Source of the DNA: Gorsachius magnificus
Taxonomy: Eukaryota; Chordata; Aves; Pelecaniformes; Ardeidae
Assembly: GCA_034008185.1 (NCBI GenBank)
Contig: CM067084.1
Location: 16,016,385-16,080,384, forward strand
DNA length: 64,000 nucleotides
Direction: 5' to 3'
Positions within the stretch are counted from its first letter, which is position 1; each line of letters begins with the position of its first letter. The notes under the pieces are model-generated. The model worked only from the letters and a program-made list of their open reading frames with translations. It was not told where the DNA came from and did no database searches. Positions 14,340-27,105 of the stretch are shown here, in pieces. The translations under genes were made by a program, and so were the position numbers.

Positions 14340-14760
14340 GAAAGGGGGCAGTTCACAACATGCTGAGCCCACGGGGTACGGTGGGCTGCAAACACGGAGA
14401 AAGGAAGGTTTAATTCTAAGGCCAGGCTCTCCTACCACCAGCGGCTACCTGGGTTTTGCCACAACCCCTGGTCCGTCAGATTGCCATCCTCCCCAAAACA
14501 CTACAGGTTACGTCAGATGCGACAGGGGCAGCTGGGCGAGAACTGTTGCAGGCAGCCCTGCGGGAGAAGGCCCTTTATCCTATACCGATGCTCCCATGGC
14601 CTTCCTACAGCAGAGTGCTCCTACGCCCTCCGTGTTCCCAGCGCATGCTTACTGCCTCCACTCGGCAACAGAAAAGAGCCAGGACACTTAAGCCTGGAAG
14701 AAATAAAAATCCCACGTGTATTTTACTGAGGGCCATAAGCACGCCCGTACTATGAACACC
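14340..14760. other. Moderately GC-rich intronic segment
   Basis: This segment is more GC-rich than its surroundings and carries a CRE-like TTACGTCA at 14508-14515, followed by a CAGATG E-box. Overlapping open frames of 99 and 82 codons on the plus strand, and one on the minus strand, reflect the composition and have no recognisable domain. Function is unknown. Confidence 0.3.
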
Positions 14761-17700
14761 AGCCCAGCCACGTACTTTCAAAGTGGCGTCATTTTCAAAA
14801 CCCAGGGGTGGCACATAACAGCAGCAATAAGGAAGGGAACACTTCTGTGTGGGCGCCCCTTTTGTTTCAAACCAACCTTTTCTTTCCTTCCACTGTCAAG
14901 AGCAAGGTAAAAAGAATAGACACTAAATAAATTCAGATTCTAATCCTCTTCTAAGGCCAGGCCCATATGATTTAACTTTGCCTCATTTCAGGATATTTCC
15001 AAAGGGTCCAGAACAGAGCTTTGGTGAAAATTATGAATAATCTGCCATATCACACCAGCTCCCAAAGAAAATTAATCCCTGCCAAAACCTTTAAAAAGTG
15101 CTACAGATAGAAGCAGTTTGAAAATCGTGTGCTAGACTTTACTAGGGATCATGCTGTTACAGAGCATCCAACTTGCTTTTTCTTCCTATTTCTCACACCA
15201 CAGCTATCCTGCTCTCTTCCAGCCACAACACTCCCCTCTTGGTGGGAGAAACGATACTAAAAACTTACCCCAACGTATTTCAGCACTATCCTAATGCACT
15301 GTAACAGTTGGATCACAAAGAAAAGAATCTGTGGTTCACCAGCTTTAGTTACATCGTATCAACAGTAAAAAAAACCTCCTGAACAATTCAGCATACTTCT
15401 GAGATACTCAGAAAGATGCTGCACAATTATTTTCTGAATATGGATCAAGCAAATTCTCCTTTGCTTTCTCACCAAGGAGGTATTTTGTTAGACTGGACAT
15501 GGATTAGTCCAAATAACTTAAATTTTAAAATACCAACAGCACCACAACAACATAAACTGTTTTTGCATGCCCTCTATATACAATATGTGCTCAACAAATG
15601 TTTCTCTTAAGAGCTTTGATACAGTATCAGCCTGTTACAGTTTAATTGATGCCTTCTGTGACTGCTGCAGCTTGCAAGTAGCTACGCTGCTTTACACAAT
15701 AGAAACAAGAAAAATACTCCATACCACCACACTGAAAACTTATATCTTATTTATTAATACATTGTCTACTGCAGAGCAATCCAGGCTGCAGTGTAATAAG
15801 AAAAACACTGTAAGGTAGAACAGGTCAAACTAATGTGTTTAAAAAATGGCATGTGATTGTGTCAGTGGAGATGGCATTAATAGAAGTAACACAAAAAAAA
15901 AAAATGAAGTAAACACTAGGTGGAATTTTAATTTTGGTATTTTATGCAGTGTAGATGCTTAATTATACACCCTCTGCCTTCACTTGCCATAGAATTTGAA
16001 CGGTCCATCCCATACACTTACCTTTCCCCCTACTCCTTTTAAATCAACAAACTATACTCCACATATGAACATACAAGATCTACCTCACAAAACACACCAA
16101 AAACAAAGTTAGCCAATGGAGAAAACAAACCCAATACTAATTCTACATCTTAAAGATAGAAAAATAAAGAGGATATAGATATAGGTTCTAACAACCATTT
16201 TTCAGTGTCTAAAAGCACATTTTTACAGGATTGTCCTAAATACTACAGTTACAGCTTGGACATACATATTACAGACTTAAATTCAAAGCCATATGTGATC
16301 ACCAGGTCTCCAACAGCAAATAAGCAAATGCTTCAGAAGATAAATACTCCTCTGTTTACTCTAAGTATTGATTTACGTTCCATGGGTATCCAGACATTGG
16401 TAGCTAATGCTGCCTTGCACTATCTGTTACGAAATTACAGCTATTTAGTGAGGTTTTCTAACAGTAAATAAAACCCCCCACAGCCATTCTCCAAAAATTC
16501 AACAGCTGGAAGAAGCGAGCACTGTAGCATGACAGGAATGCCAACATAGCCATACAAAGGCAAATCAAATATGAAAACAAACTCCAGAGAAAAAAGGCCT
16601 CCAAACAAAACCCATGTAAACACTTGACCTGATTTGGAAATGGAATGGAATAGCCCCCATTTATCTGTCGTTACAGTGGAACAGAGAGAGGAAAAGCCAT
16701 TTCAGACACTATTAACAACACCTTGAACAACATCTGGAACTCCTCCAAGAACCTAGCCAGTCTATACCAAAAAGAGTTAATGAACAATATTTTAAATAAC
16801 ATATAGTTCAAGCATTGATCTCACTGCAGAACCATTAATCCTGGCCAAGTACCAAATTCTAACCAGGACTCCTGATTTCAAATACATATGAAAGGCTGTA
16901 TATACAGCTATTACACCTTCTTTCTTCTTCCCTCATCTAGGACATTCAACGGTATAGCTCTATAGTTCACTGCTGATTATATGTATCGTATGCAGTTCTT
17001 CACGATTTAGATATTTTATTTCTGTATGTATGAGCAAACCTAGGAGAAAACATTGATAATCTACATCGATAAAATTCTCCCAAGTTTGGAGGCTGCCTTT
17101 ACTTCCAAGCAAAAACTGGAAGAAATAGACTTATGAATGTTCTTCTGAATGCGGATGGCAGAACTCCACATTTCCTCCGCTGAGCAAAGCTGTTTCTCAT
17201 CTTGTAATTAAACAGCTCATCAGCTAATAAAATGACTTTATACTCCTCTAATATCTGTATAATGACACAGTAGAGGGAAAGCTTAGTCATGTTTCCTGAT
17301 GAACACACTTCCTACAGAAAGATAAAAATGATTACTCTAACTTCAAGGTAGAGACATACACTTCACCCGCAAATAAAGCTCCATCTTTAGAAGTTTTTAC
17401 AGCATGAATAATACTGATACTTGTCTTCACTTTTCTATTTTAAATTTACAGGGACAGTTTCATTTATTTGAAACAAAGACCATCTTTTCAAAAAGACAAT
17501 AATTAACGTATGATACCACAGAGGACAAAAATGCAGTACTGTACTTATGTACCTACTTCGCATTTTATGTCAACTGCACACTTTTGCGTAAGGAGACCAG
17601 CTAACATTCCAATTACTGCTTCTGGAATCCACCTATTACAAAACATATAGACCCAATTTTAATTTGTGACTCTTACCTACACTTACCCAGTCCATTGCTT

Positions 17701-20700
17701 TGATTTCAACAGAAGAATATCTGATTTACGCTAGGATAAGGGAGAACCACCATGCCCAAGTTTCCAGGTACCCTCGCTAGCAGCACAGGTGTTCTTTTGC
17801 TGGTAGCAGCTGGCACGTGCTAATTAGAAGAAAAACCAAATTCAACTGTTTCTAGTTTTGTAAAAACATCTAAGAAGAGAGATGGCTCCGAATAAAGTCT
17901 CGGCATATTACATATGCTCTACAGGAGGAAATAACCTGATAAAAATGAAATTTTCGATTGCCTTGCATCACACAATTTAGAAGGAACTTGAAGCCTGAAA
18001 GACAGGAAATATCCTTAAAATCTGCTTGTATGGCAGATCTGCATTAGGTTGCACAAAATTATTAGAGTATGAAAAGACACTATTGCCTCCCACGACTCAC
18101 AAAACAAAACAAAAAACCCCACAAGAGCTGATAAAGAAACCATTAAAATAGCTTGCTGGAAGTGAAGCCAAATGAGCCATCTACCTCACAAGATACTGTG
18201 TGATAAGTTAGCGTAATAAGTGAACCACCTGAGCAAAATAATCTCTTTAAAGTTAGAAGCACCGATTGCTACTATGACTAGGCAATCTGGGAAACAGAAG
18301 ACTCCTGCAGATTTCAGTGTGGTTTTGGATCAGTAAGGAAGATGACAAACAACATGCTGGAACTGGCTGGTGATTTGAAAGAGGAGGGAAATTAAAATCA
18401 CTGTGATCACTTAGAGACATGACAGGATGCTTACACTATGGGCACAGTGACTTCTATCATGCAAAACTACCAGAGGTGGGAAGAATTGGGAGGGTGGTAA
18501 GTGTAACTATACTGCTAAGACAACAAGAAAGAAATTTTACACATGCTGAAGACAAAAATGCACATCTGAATCCTGTTCACAACTCAGACAGCGCTCAGCT
18601 GTCAGACTCACAAAATACCTGGGTTAGAAAGTGTCATTACGTCTAGGATTTCATATTTACACAAAACAAAGTCAAGCAGAACTAGTGCAGAGGCTACTAC
18701 TTTGAATTTACCTACAACTAAAAAGAGAGAAAATTGTTACCTATAGAACTGAATTCATTTCAATGTAATACTCCAAATTTAAAGAAAATTGAAAAAGAAA
18801 ATGCAAAGGAATCAACTAAAAATAAAGAAATCAAGGTTACAAGGTAGGTATTTTGTTGTTATTTGCAGAAGATGATGACTACTCTGAGTTTTATCTGCTG
18901 GAAACATCAGGAAGGTTCAAAAACCAAATGTAGTGACACAGGCATTTTCTACTCGAGGGGTCATGACAGCAGACCCCTTACAAAGCAGAGATGCCTCGGA
19001 GTGACTCATTTGCAGAAGGGATTTGAGGACAGCACTTTACAATACTGTGTATTTTTCTGGGTATTCCACACTTACAAATAACATCTATTGTCCTGAGTTT
19101 CTCAGATCATAAATCGCAGAGAATTGAGCCATGTAGAAGTCACACACATGGGTGGTATGAACAGTAAAAACGTCCTAGTATCAATAGGCCACAGACATTT
19201 GTGACTATGCTTAGAAATGGAAATGCCTCACAACTGTACTACAGAGGTTGCACTGCTGGTTAAAGAGAAAATGTATAAGAGAGGCCATTGGCTAAATTAT
19301 TAAAATCTACACCTTAGAGAACATAACCTACATAGAAAGTCTCACTCAATACAGATATTCTGGACCATTTGGATAATGAAAATACAGCCAGTACTTTTGA
19401 GGTAACACATATGACATTAACATTGCAGAAAAAAAAAGTAATACCCTACATTTTCTAAATTGCATGATCACATGCCATTTTAAAATAGAAGCATAAAACA
19501 CATCCACAGACCAGAAATTAGACTTTATGTCCAACTTTAATGTTGTCATTTCTTGAATTACAGGTAACCTATCGATCCAGCTTATGCTTCCTCTTCTCAT
19601 AGGACTTTTAAGAAATCACATATATTGAATATATGAAAAGTTTCCCTAAAAACACATTCATTTTGAAACAAAGTATTTTGCTTTAGTAGAATAAGACCTG
19701 ATAGCCATTCCTGGAGCTGACTTTCTCTAGTTCCAGTTACAAAATCTTCTTACTGTAAAATTAGTTTGGGGTTTTTTTTATATTTTCAAATAAATTAAAG
19801 TATCACTTGCCAAAAATATATAGGTACTTGTTATTTGTAGTTGTAACTTGGTGAACAAATGCACCTTTTGACAAATACCTCTCTTTAAATTAGATGGAAG
19901 GATTTAAGTAAACAAAACACCAAAACCTTAAATTTTACCTAGAACTGAAATGGCATGAAAACAGGTCTCAACTGACTCTTCCAAATAAAATCACAACAGC
20001 TGAAACTTTTCTGTCAATGTAATGACCTTCATGACACTGTAAGCACAAACATGAAGGGATTCATTTTTGCCGATGGTTGTTTAATACTCTACTTTTAAAC
20101 ACAGCACATCACTGGCAAATTTCAACACTTCTACAAGCAAACAGATTGAGCACTGTAAACTGTGAATAAGTGACTGCTGTTGTTGGCAGGGATATTTGCA
20201 AAACCCTTCCCAAGATGCAGGCACAGGGTTCAGACTCTCTGCTATTGAGCAGATTTCTATTGCTCATTGGTACCACTGAAATGCATGCATGCACACATGC
20301 AAACATCAGCAAAATGTAGAAGCCTGTTGAATAAACAGACAAATGAACATCTATTTCCACTGACAGGATAATAGTCTGGGTCACTAAAAACCTTAGTTCT
20401 ACTTATGCTTTTCTGCCCTGTTTCCCTTCAACATTTGTTCTTTCTGGTTTACATGAACTATCAACAAATAAGGACAGAGACACCATATCACTGCATGCAC
20501 ATGTGCTTTGATTAATTAATTAGGGACTGAAGATCATTCAGGTTTAGTAAATTGTATCTCTATAGAAGGATTAGTTATTAACTAAGGAAGGTATTGCCTG
20601 TATGCTATGACAGAGACTGACACAGCTGAAAAGCTATGAGATTTTTCTAAAAGTCTACAATATTAGAAAAAGAGGGTGTTTTTTTTCCATCTAAAAAGGT

Positions 20701-21729
20701 TGAAATAAAGCCGCAGTCGATAGCAATAATTGCAATAATTCTGATCTTCAGTATCCGGATTAGAGGCTGTAAACTCCCCATCGATAATGTGAAAACCTCA
20801 GTGAATGTTTCATGCCCTGGTATTATGTCTGAGAAATAACTTTTCAGACTCCATTACGTCCGTCATGAACTTGATCTTTCACCTCTAGTGAAAATCCTCT
20901 TATAACTATAATTCTGAAGTTAATGATGAGAGATTTCATTTGCTTTCCAAGCACAGATAAAACCTTTTTGAAATACACTCTCACTGCCATGACCTTGGTC
21001 TATGACTTAAGAGTTCACCACATGTAATAATTTACTTTGCCCCATGGGGCTCATTGAGATTTCCTTTTAAAAGGTTTTGGATATGCAGTTGGAGCTGAAA
21101 CACTCACACAGTATGTATCAAGGTATACATCCCTGTACATATTACGGACATTTTGCAACAATATCAACAAACAAGATTAATTTAGATCATTACAAAATAT
21201 AACAACAAAAAGGTCTAGCTAAGCAAAGTCAGCCATGCACTAGAAACTCAACATTTTGGGAATCTTGCAGAAATAATCCACAATACCTGCTAGAACAGGC
21301 AGTTTCCAAATTTCAGGGAAGAAGTAATATATGTAAATTGGCAAACTAATTCAGGAAATACACTGTCGCTCTGGACTTACCAACTCAAACACGACTCAGT
21401 TCAAGCACAAGAATAAACTCTTTAGTTTATGTGCCACATAATTACCAGAATTGCTGCATTAGCTACTAGCTCATCTATGGCTGCTGACTTCTTTGTTGAC
21501 AAGCAGTGCACTAGCTTCTTTGTTTGCTCATGTACTTCTTACTAAGCATCCCTTTATTATGAAAAACAGATTAAGTCAGAACTACTGTATCCACACCTCA
21601 CTATAAGGCAAGTTTTTTGTTCCCCTGGATCTTGGGGAAAATTCCTTCAGAAACATTATTTACCTTAAATTCAAATGCTGGCTTGCAGCCCTAGTCCAAA
21701 AGTACATAGCTACTGCCTCACAGTGTTAA

Positions 21730-22110
21730 GTGCACATCAATAAGTGATAGATAACATCTGGCCAAGCGTGACCGAGGGTCCACCAGTTCCCCCTTCGCCT
21801 CTGCCTGGTGCTGTCTCAGCAGCAGCCGGACAGTTGGTGCTAACTCCCTGGGGATGGGTACGAGGGCCCAAGGCAGGGCAGGATTTGGAGGTAAACAGCG
21901 CAGACCTTGAGAGGTCAGGCTGGGGGTGGCAAGGGGACCCAAAATGCCAGAGAAGCAGACTAGAAATGTGGCTTGTGGTAGGGATATATATGACGAGGTA
22001 CTGAATGGGTTGGCAAAGATTGTATTTAATGGTAAAACAACTTCTCCCCCACCACACAGATGAGTAATTGGGGTTATTGTGCTTTCAGGGAACCTATAGT
22101 AGAGTGAACG
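21730..22110. other. GC-rich intronic segment with open frames on both strands
   Basis: About 380 bases stay open in several frames: 131 and 106 codons on the minus strand and 86 on the plus. None shows a known domain, and no splice-bounded exon of SLC10A7 fits. It may be an unclassified old repeat or simply GC-rich intron. Confidence 0.25.
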
Positions 22111-25100
22111 CACTAAAGCTTCTTTGCTGGTCTCCTGCCCCCCAAAATTTCCTAAATGCTACCATCTTCTCATAGGAGCTTCCCATGTAAGTACCAGAGT
22201 TTAAGCCTCTGCTACAGCTACTCTGAGTGGTGTTGTTTCCCCTCCACCCTTGTTAATTTAGAAGTGGCAGCAGAAGCAGTGGATTTCCGACAGAAAAGGC
22301 CATATGCACAAGGGAACGCCTGCAAAAACCCTAGCTGAGCAGGAAAGCACCCGGCGGTGGGGACTGCGTGTCTGAAAAAGGGTTCTCAGGAGGCAAGCAG
22401 CTTTTCTTCAACGTGCCCAGAAACAGTTTACCAGGAGCTTGCTGTTTTCACACTTCATAATCCGGCCAGTATTTTCCAGAAACAGAAGCCTAAATAATGC
22501 TTTGAAATCAGAGAAAACTTGCTGCTCTACTGCCAAACGCTCTAACAAATAACAAAAAGCATTTTAAAAATACAACCTGGAAACACTTTATCTTCTCGTA
22601 AGAGTTCCATAAAAACATTTTAAATAAATTTGGGCATGTTTATTTTTATTTATATATAAAGGAATCTAGAAATTTGTTCTGTCTCTTCACGCAGATGAGG
22701 TTTTCCTCATAGACTGCAAGACACTTTTTCTTAACATGTATTGAATATAATCATTTGCCAAACAATTTAGAAGACAAAAACCTTCATGATGTTCTTTCAT
22801 AATCATAACGATGAAAAAAGGATAATAAAAATCCATTTACTTTCCTTGAAAAAGAATGAAGTTTAAAGATAATAGTAATTTTAACTGAAAATCCTGTTTC
22901 GTGTTTTACAGCTATGATTTCCACAAATCAGAACTTAATATTGCACACCCAAAAAGAGAGCTAAAGAAAACGAATTATAGAAATACTGAATTTGCAAGCC
23001 TGATAGCTTTCTTTCCTATATATTACTATTAGCCACTAAGCAAATATATTCATACCGGGTAAAAATATGTTTGGATAGAAACAAAAACCTTCCCAAGTGA
23101 AATACTCTGAAGCTTTGATTTTAACACAAAGGACACATTTAAGAAAGCAGAAAAAATGTAACATTATCTCTTTACAAGCCAGTGCTCAGAACTTGCACAT
23201 TTCAACTACAGTAATGCTATCCTTGACTAAATCCACTAAAGATGTTCCTACAGGGCAGTTTGTCCCCTCAACAGACTGCAGTGAGCTGCAAACAGTCATA
23301 TGTAAAAGGTATTTTTCAGATTTCAAAATGTTAGCAATGCTTTAGCCATTATCATTCCAAATGTTCTTTTTAGAAAGAAATACTGAATGAATGCCATTTT
23401 TGACAATCAATACTGTTGTGTATTAGCTTTCGTTAGTTTTATAAATACGTGTTTTCATTCCCACTCACAATGCTGGGGCCACCAGCAGTCATGCTGAGCC
23501 ACTTGCAGTAGTATCCTTCATGCAAGAAGGTCCAGGCCCACAGAGACAGGTGAACACATGAACAGATGCCAAAGGAACCCTCTTTATTGTTCATGGTAGA
23601 AAATAAACCACTTAAAAGCTACAGACAAAGCTGAACAGTTTCTGTTCTGCTGTATCAGTGATTTAACACCAATCCTAACATATGCAACAATTAAACAGTT
23701 CACTTACTATTAAAATTAATATTAAATTAGCATTTGCTTTGTAAGCCAACAGGTGAGGGACAGGAGAACCCGCGGCTTGTCGCTGGATTTCAGTGCCAGC
23801 AAACAACTGCACTGCTCTGCCAAAAGAAAGCCATTCAACAACGAGCCTGACACCGCGAATGCTGGCATTCGGTGGAGTTAAGACTGCATAAAACACCCCG
23901 CTGCAAACAAATCACTTGTAACTTTTTGAAGCTGTCACCTTCAGAACAGTATTTCCAGTCTTCACTGCTCTCCAAAAGATAGCCTCTCCTTTCAAAGACT
24001 GAGGAAGGGAGAGCGAGTAAACACATTTCCCTCGTTATAATACATCTGCAATCTCTCTTGCAAACTGCCATAAAGATTAAACACCAGAGAGTACAAAAGT
24101 TGAATTTGAGGGAGCCAGCAGACCCCACTCTCCGCACATATTCCAATAGAAGTATTAACTGTTTGAACAAATTAGTAAAAACACTTGCTTTGCATAGGCA
24201 ATGCATTTCATACAGCACTCCCTGCTAATAGCCTTTATTGCTCTTGCACACTATAATTTTACACTGAATTAACCTGCAGACCGAGACAAATACAAAACCA
24301 CCTTGCTTTAAAAGGCCACTTTTGTCAAGCATGAGAGCAAGACCCTTCTTCTGTCCTGGCTTCTTTGTGCCGTAAACAGCTTTCACCAAACGTCCCATAG
24401 CAGACAAAAAACCAGTCTCGCCAGCCAAGCGCTGCAGAACAGGCACAGCAAAGCCTCTGAAAACACTCTTGTTAAAGTCAGACCTAGGCCAGCTGGGCAA
24501 ACACCCTTGTAAAAACACAAGGCTGTGATGATTCCAGGTAGTTTCCTGCCACAGTCCAAGTAGTTTAGCGTAATTTAAAAGACAATTTTACAACTTTCTA
24601 GATTATGGCAGAGCTGCTACAAGCACCCCAGATTTGGGAAGGCTGAACACGCCCAAGGCTGAAGGTTCCGTGTCATACATCTAATAGTACATACAGTTGT
24701 GCAGTTAAGAAATTGAATATATTTTCTTGCACTTCCCTAATGTCTTACACTCCCAGAAGTGCAGGAGAGGGATTTTTTCCACCAGACACCTTACGAACCG
24801 TATGAAAGACCCTGAGTTAGAGGTACTGGCAACCAGGGACAAAATTAAAACTTTTATCACAAGTCTAACTCAACCACTGATACTTCAGGACAGTAAAACA
24901 GCTGCTTTTCAAAGGTGCTGAGAGAGCCTGAAACTTTGTACAAACCAAAGTAAGGAGTTTGGGGGTGAAGTGCTCAAATATGGGGATTTCAGAAGTCTCA
25001 CCATTAGCCTGAATTTGCTTCCACTGAATTAAGAGCAGAGCTGAACGCCTTTGAAAATTCCTTCCATTCTGAACAGTTGTAACAGTGGATCTGTATTAGA

Positions 25101-26340
25101 ACTACTAGTGATAAATGAAAGGAGAACAGTGAGAGAGGGGAAAAAAATCCAGAAGATTCCACAATTGCTTTGGGTTATAGAAGACCTGAGAAGACAATGA
25201 GGAACTCTAGAGATCTCTAATGGAGCCGTGTGACTGGGACACATTACAGTGATGAAATTCATATTGTAAGTAATAATTTGGGCTACTCCTATGCATTGAT
25301 AGATATAAAATGTACTCACCACTCAGAGAAAGAAAAAACCCTAAGTGTCAATAAATAGTTCAATAAAAAACATCTGCTCAAAGCGCAGTAATGATAAAAG
25401 AAAAGTAAACTCTTAGGATACATAAAAAATTAGACTGTAATACTAGAGCAGAGCGGGTGAATTTAATAGCACAACAGCTCCTATGTACATACAAGGCTTA
25501 TGCTGACACAGTTAATGCTTTATATTTGTACATGTGAAGTACAGACATCTTCCCTAAATTTGTCCTCTGACACCCACATACATTTCCCAGAGACTTTTGT
25601 GTAGTATCTAACAGTAGAATTAGTTAAGTTTTCATTTAGAACTATTTAATCTGTGTGGGCAGACAAAATTTATTACTTAGGAAATAAAAAAAAAAATTCA
25701 TTACAGGTTTTTTTCCTTTTACAGCATCAAATTTAAAAAACAATAGAATGCAATTACTTACGCTTTTATAAATAAAACCTAAAAATATGAATATTTTAAG
25801 TGCAATTTGGAAATGAAATTTTAGTCAACACTACAGTAAATTTTGACATAAAGAAGAAAAAAACTGTATTATAGAAGACAACTAAACAACATGACACATA
25901 TAGTTTATTTGAAGATCTTACACTATTTTGTTTCATAATGTTCATGTGTTACCTTCCAAGGGTAAACACTCTTGGTACACAGGTGCATCAGTGTATGAAT
26001 CGCAAACCATTAGAGCTTGAACTTCTTTTGATTCATTTTGTTTTGTTTTTTAAAAGGTTAATGTGCATGCATACACAGTTCAAAGAACTTCAGATATTTT
26101 TAGATAAATCAATATCTTTCCTGTGACTTTACAGTATAGTGTAGGATTCACTTTTTTGTTGTTACTTAAAAAAACACCACCACTCACAAGCAAAGGAATT
26201 TTCAAGTACTCATATGCCCTTTATTTTACAGTATCAGTTAAAACTATTGCATATAATTTGTTGGCAAAATGTTACTACTCTTCCTTGATTCTTTTCCAGA
26301 AAGGCTAGCTGTCAACCTTGCAAATCTATAATCAGTTTTA

Positions 26341-27105
26341 TAGAATCATTAAGGTTGGAAAAGACCTCAAAGATCATCAAGTCCAACCGTCAACCCAACA
26401 CCACCATGCCTACTAAACCATGTCCTGAAGTGCCACATCTACACATTTTTTGAACACCTCCAGGGACGGCGACTCCACCACCTCTCTGGGCAGCCTGTTC
26501 CAACGCTTGACCACTCTTCCAGTGAAGAAATTTTTCCTAATATCCAATCCAAACTTCTCTCCTGATGCAACTGGAGGCCATTTCCTCTCATCCTATTGCT
26601 AGTTGCTTGGGAGAAGAGACCAACACCGACCTCACTACAGCCTCCTTTCAGGCAGTTGTAGAGAGCGATAAGGTCTCCCCTCAGCCTCCTCTTCTCCAGA
26701 CTAAACAACCCCAGTTCCCTCAGCCGCTCCTCATAAGACTTGTGCTCTAGACCCCTCACCAGCTTCGTTGCCCTTCTCTGGATGTGCTCCAGCACCTCAA
26801 TGTCCTTCTTGTAGTGAGAGGCCCAAAACTGAACACAGTATTCAAGGTGCAGCCTCACCAGTGCCAAGTACAAGGGGACGATCACTTCCCTACTCCTGCT
26901 GGCCACACTATTCCTGATACAAGCCAGGATGCCGTTGGCCTTCTTGGCCACCTGGGCACACTGCTGGCTCGTGTTTAGCTGGCTGTCAACCAGCACCCCC
27001 AGGTCCTTTTCCACTAGGCAGCTTTCCAGCCACTCTTCCCCAAGCCTGTAGCGTTGCGTGGGATTGTTGTGACCCAAGTGCAGGACCCAGCACTTGGCCT
27101 TGTTA
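26341..27105 (-). mobile_element. CR1 LINE 3' fragment, about 765 bp, with partial ORF2
   Basis: This is the longest CR1 copy here. The plus strand begins TAGAATCATTAAGGTTGG, the reverse of the 3' terminus, and similarity stops near CACTTGGCCTTGTT at 27105. The minus-strand frame (27077-26439) encodes the last part of the CR1 reverse-transcriptase ORF, with [44 protein letters not shown] and [20 protein letters not shown]. The usual C-terminal block is in another frame after the HQE residues, so a one-base indel near 26565 breaks the end of the ORF. The copy lacks its 5' half and cannot be active. It lies in the sense orientation of SLC10A7 intron 4. Confidence 0.96.

Noticed and set aside
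24225..24518. 97-codon minus-strand frame in intron 4
   Set aside because: Does not match any SLC10A7 exon and has no splice-bounded core or recognisable domain.
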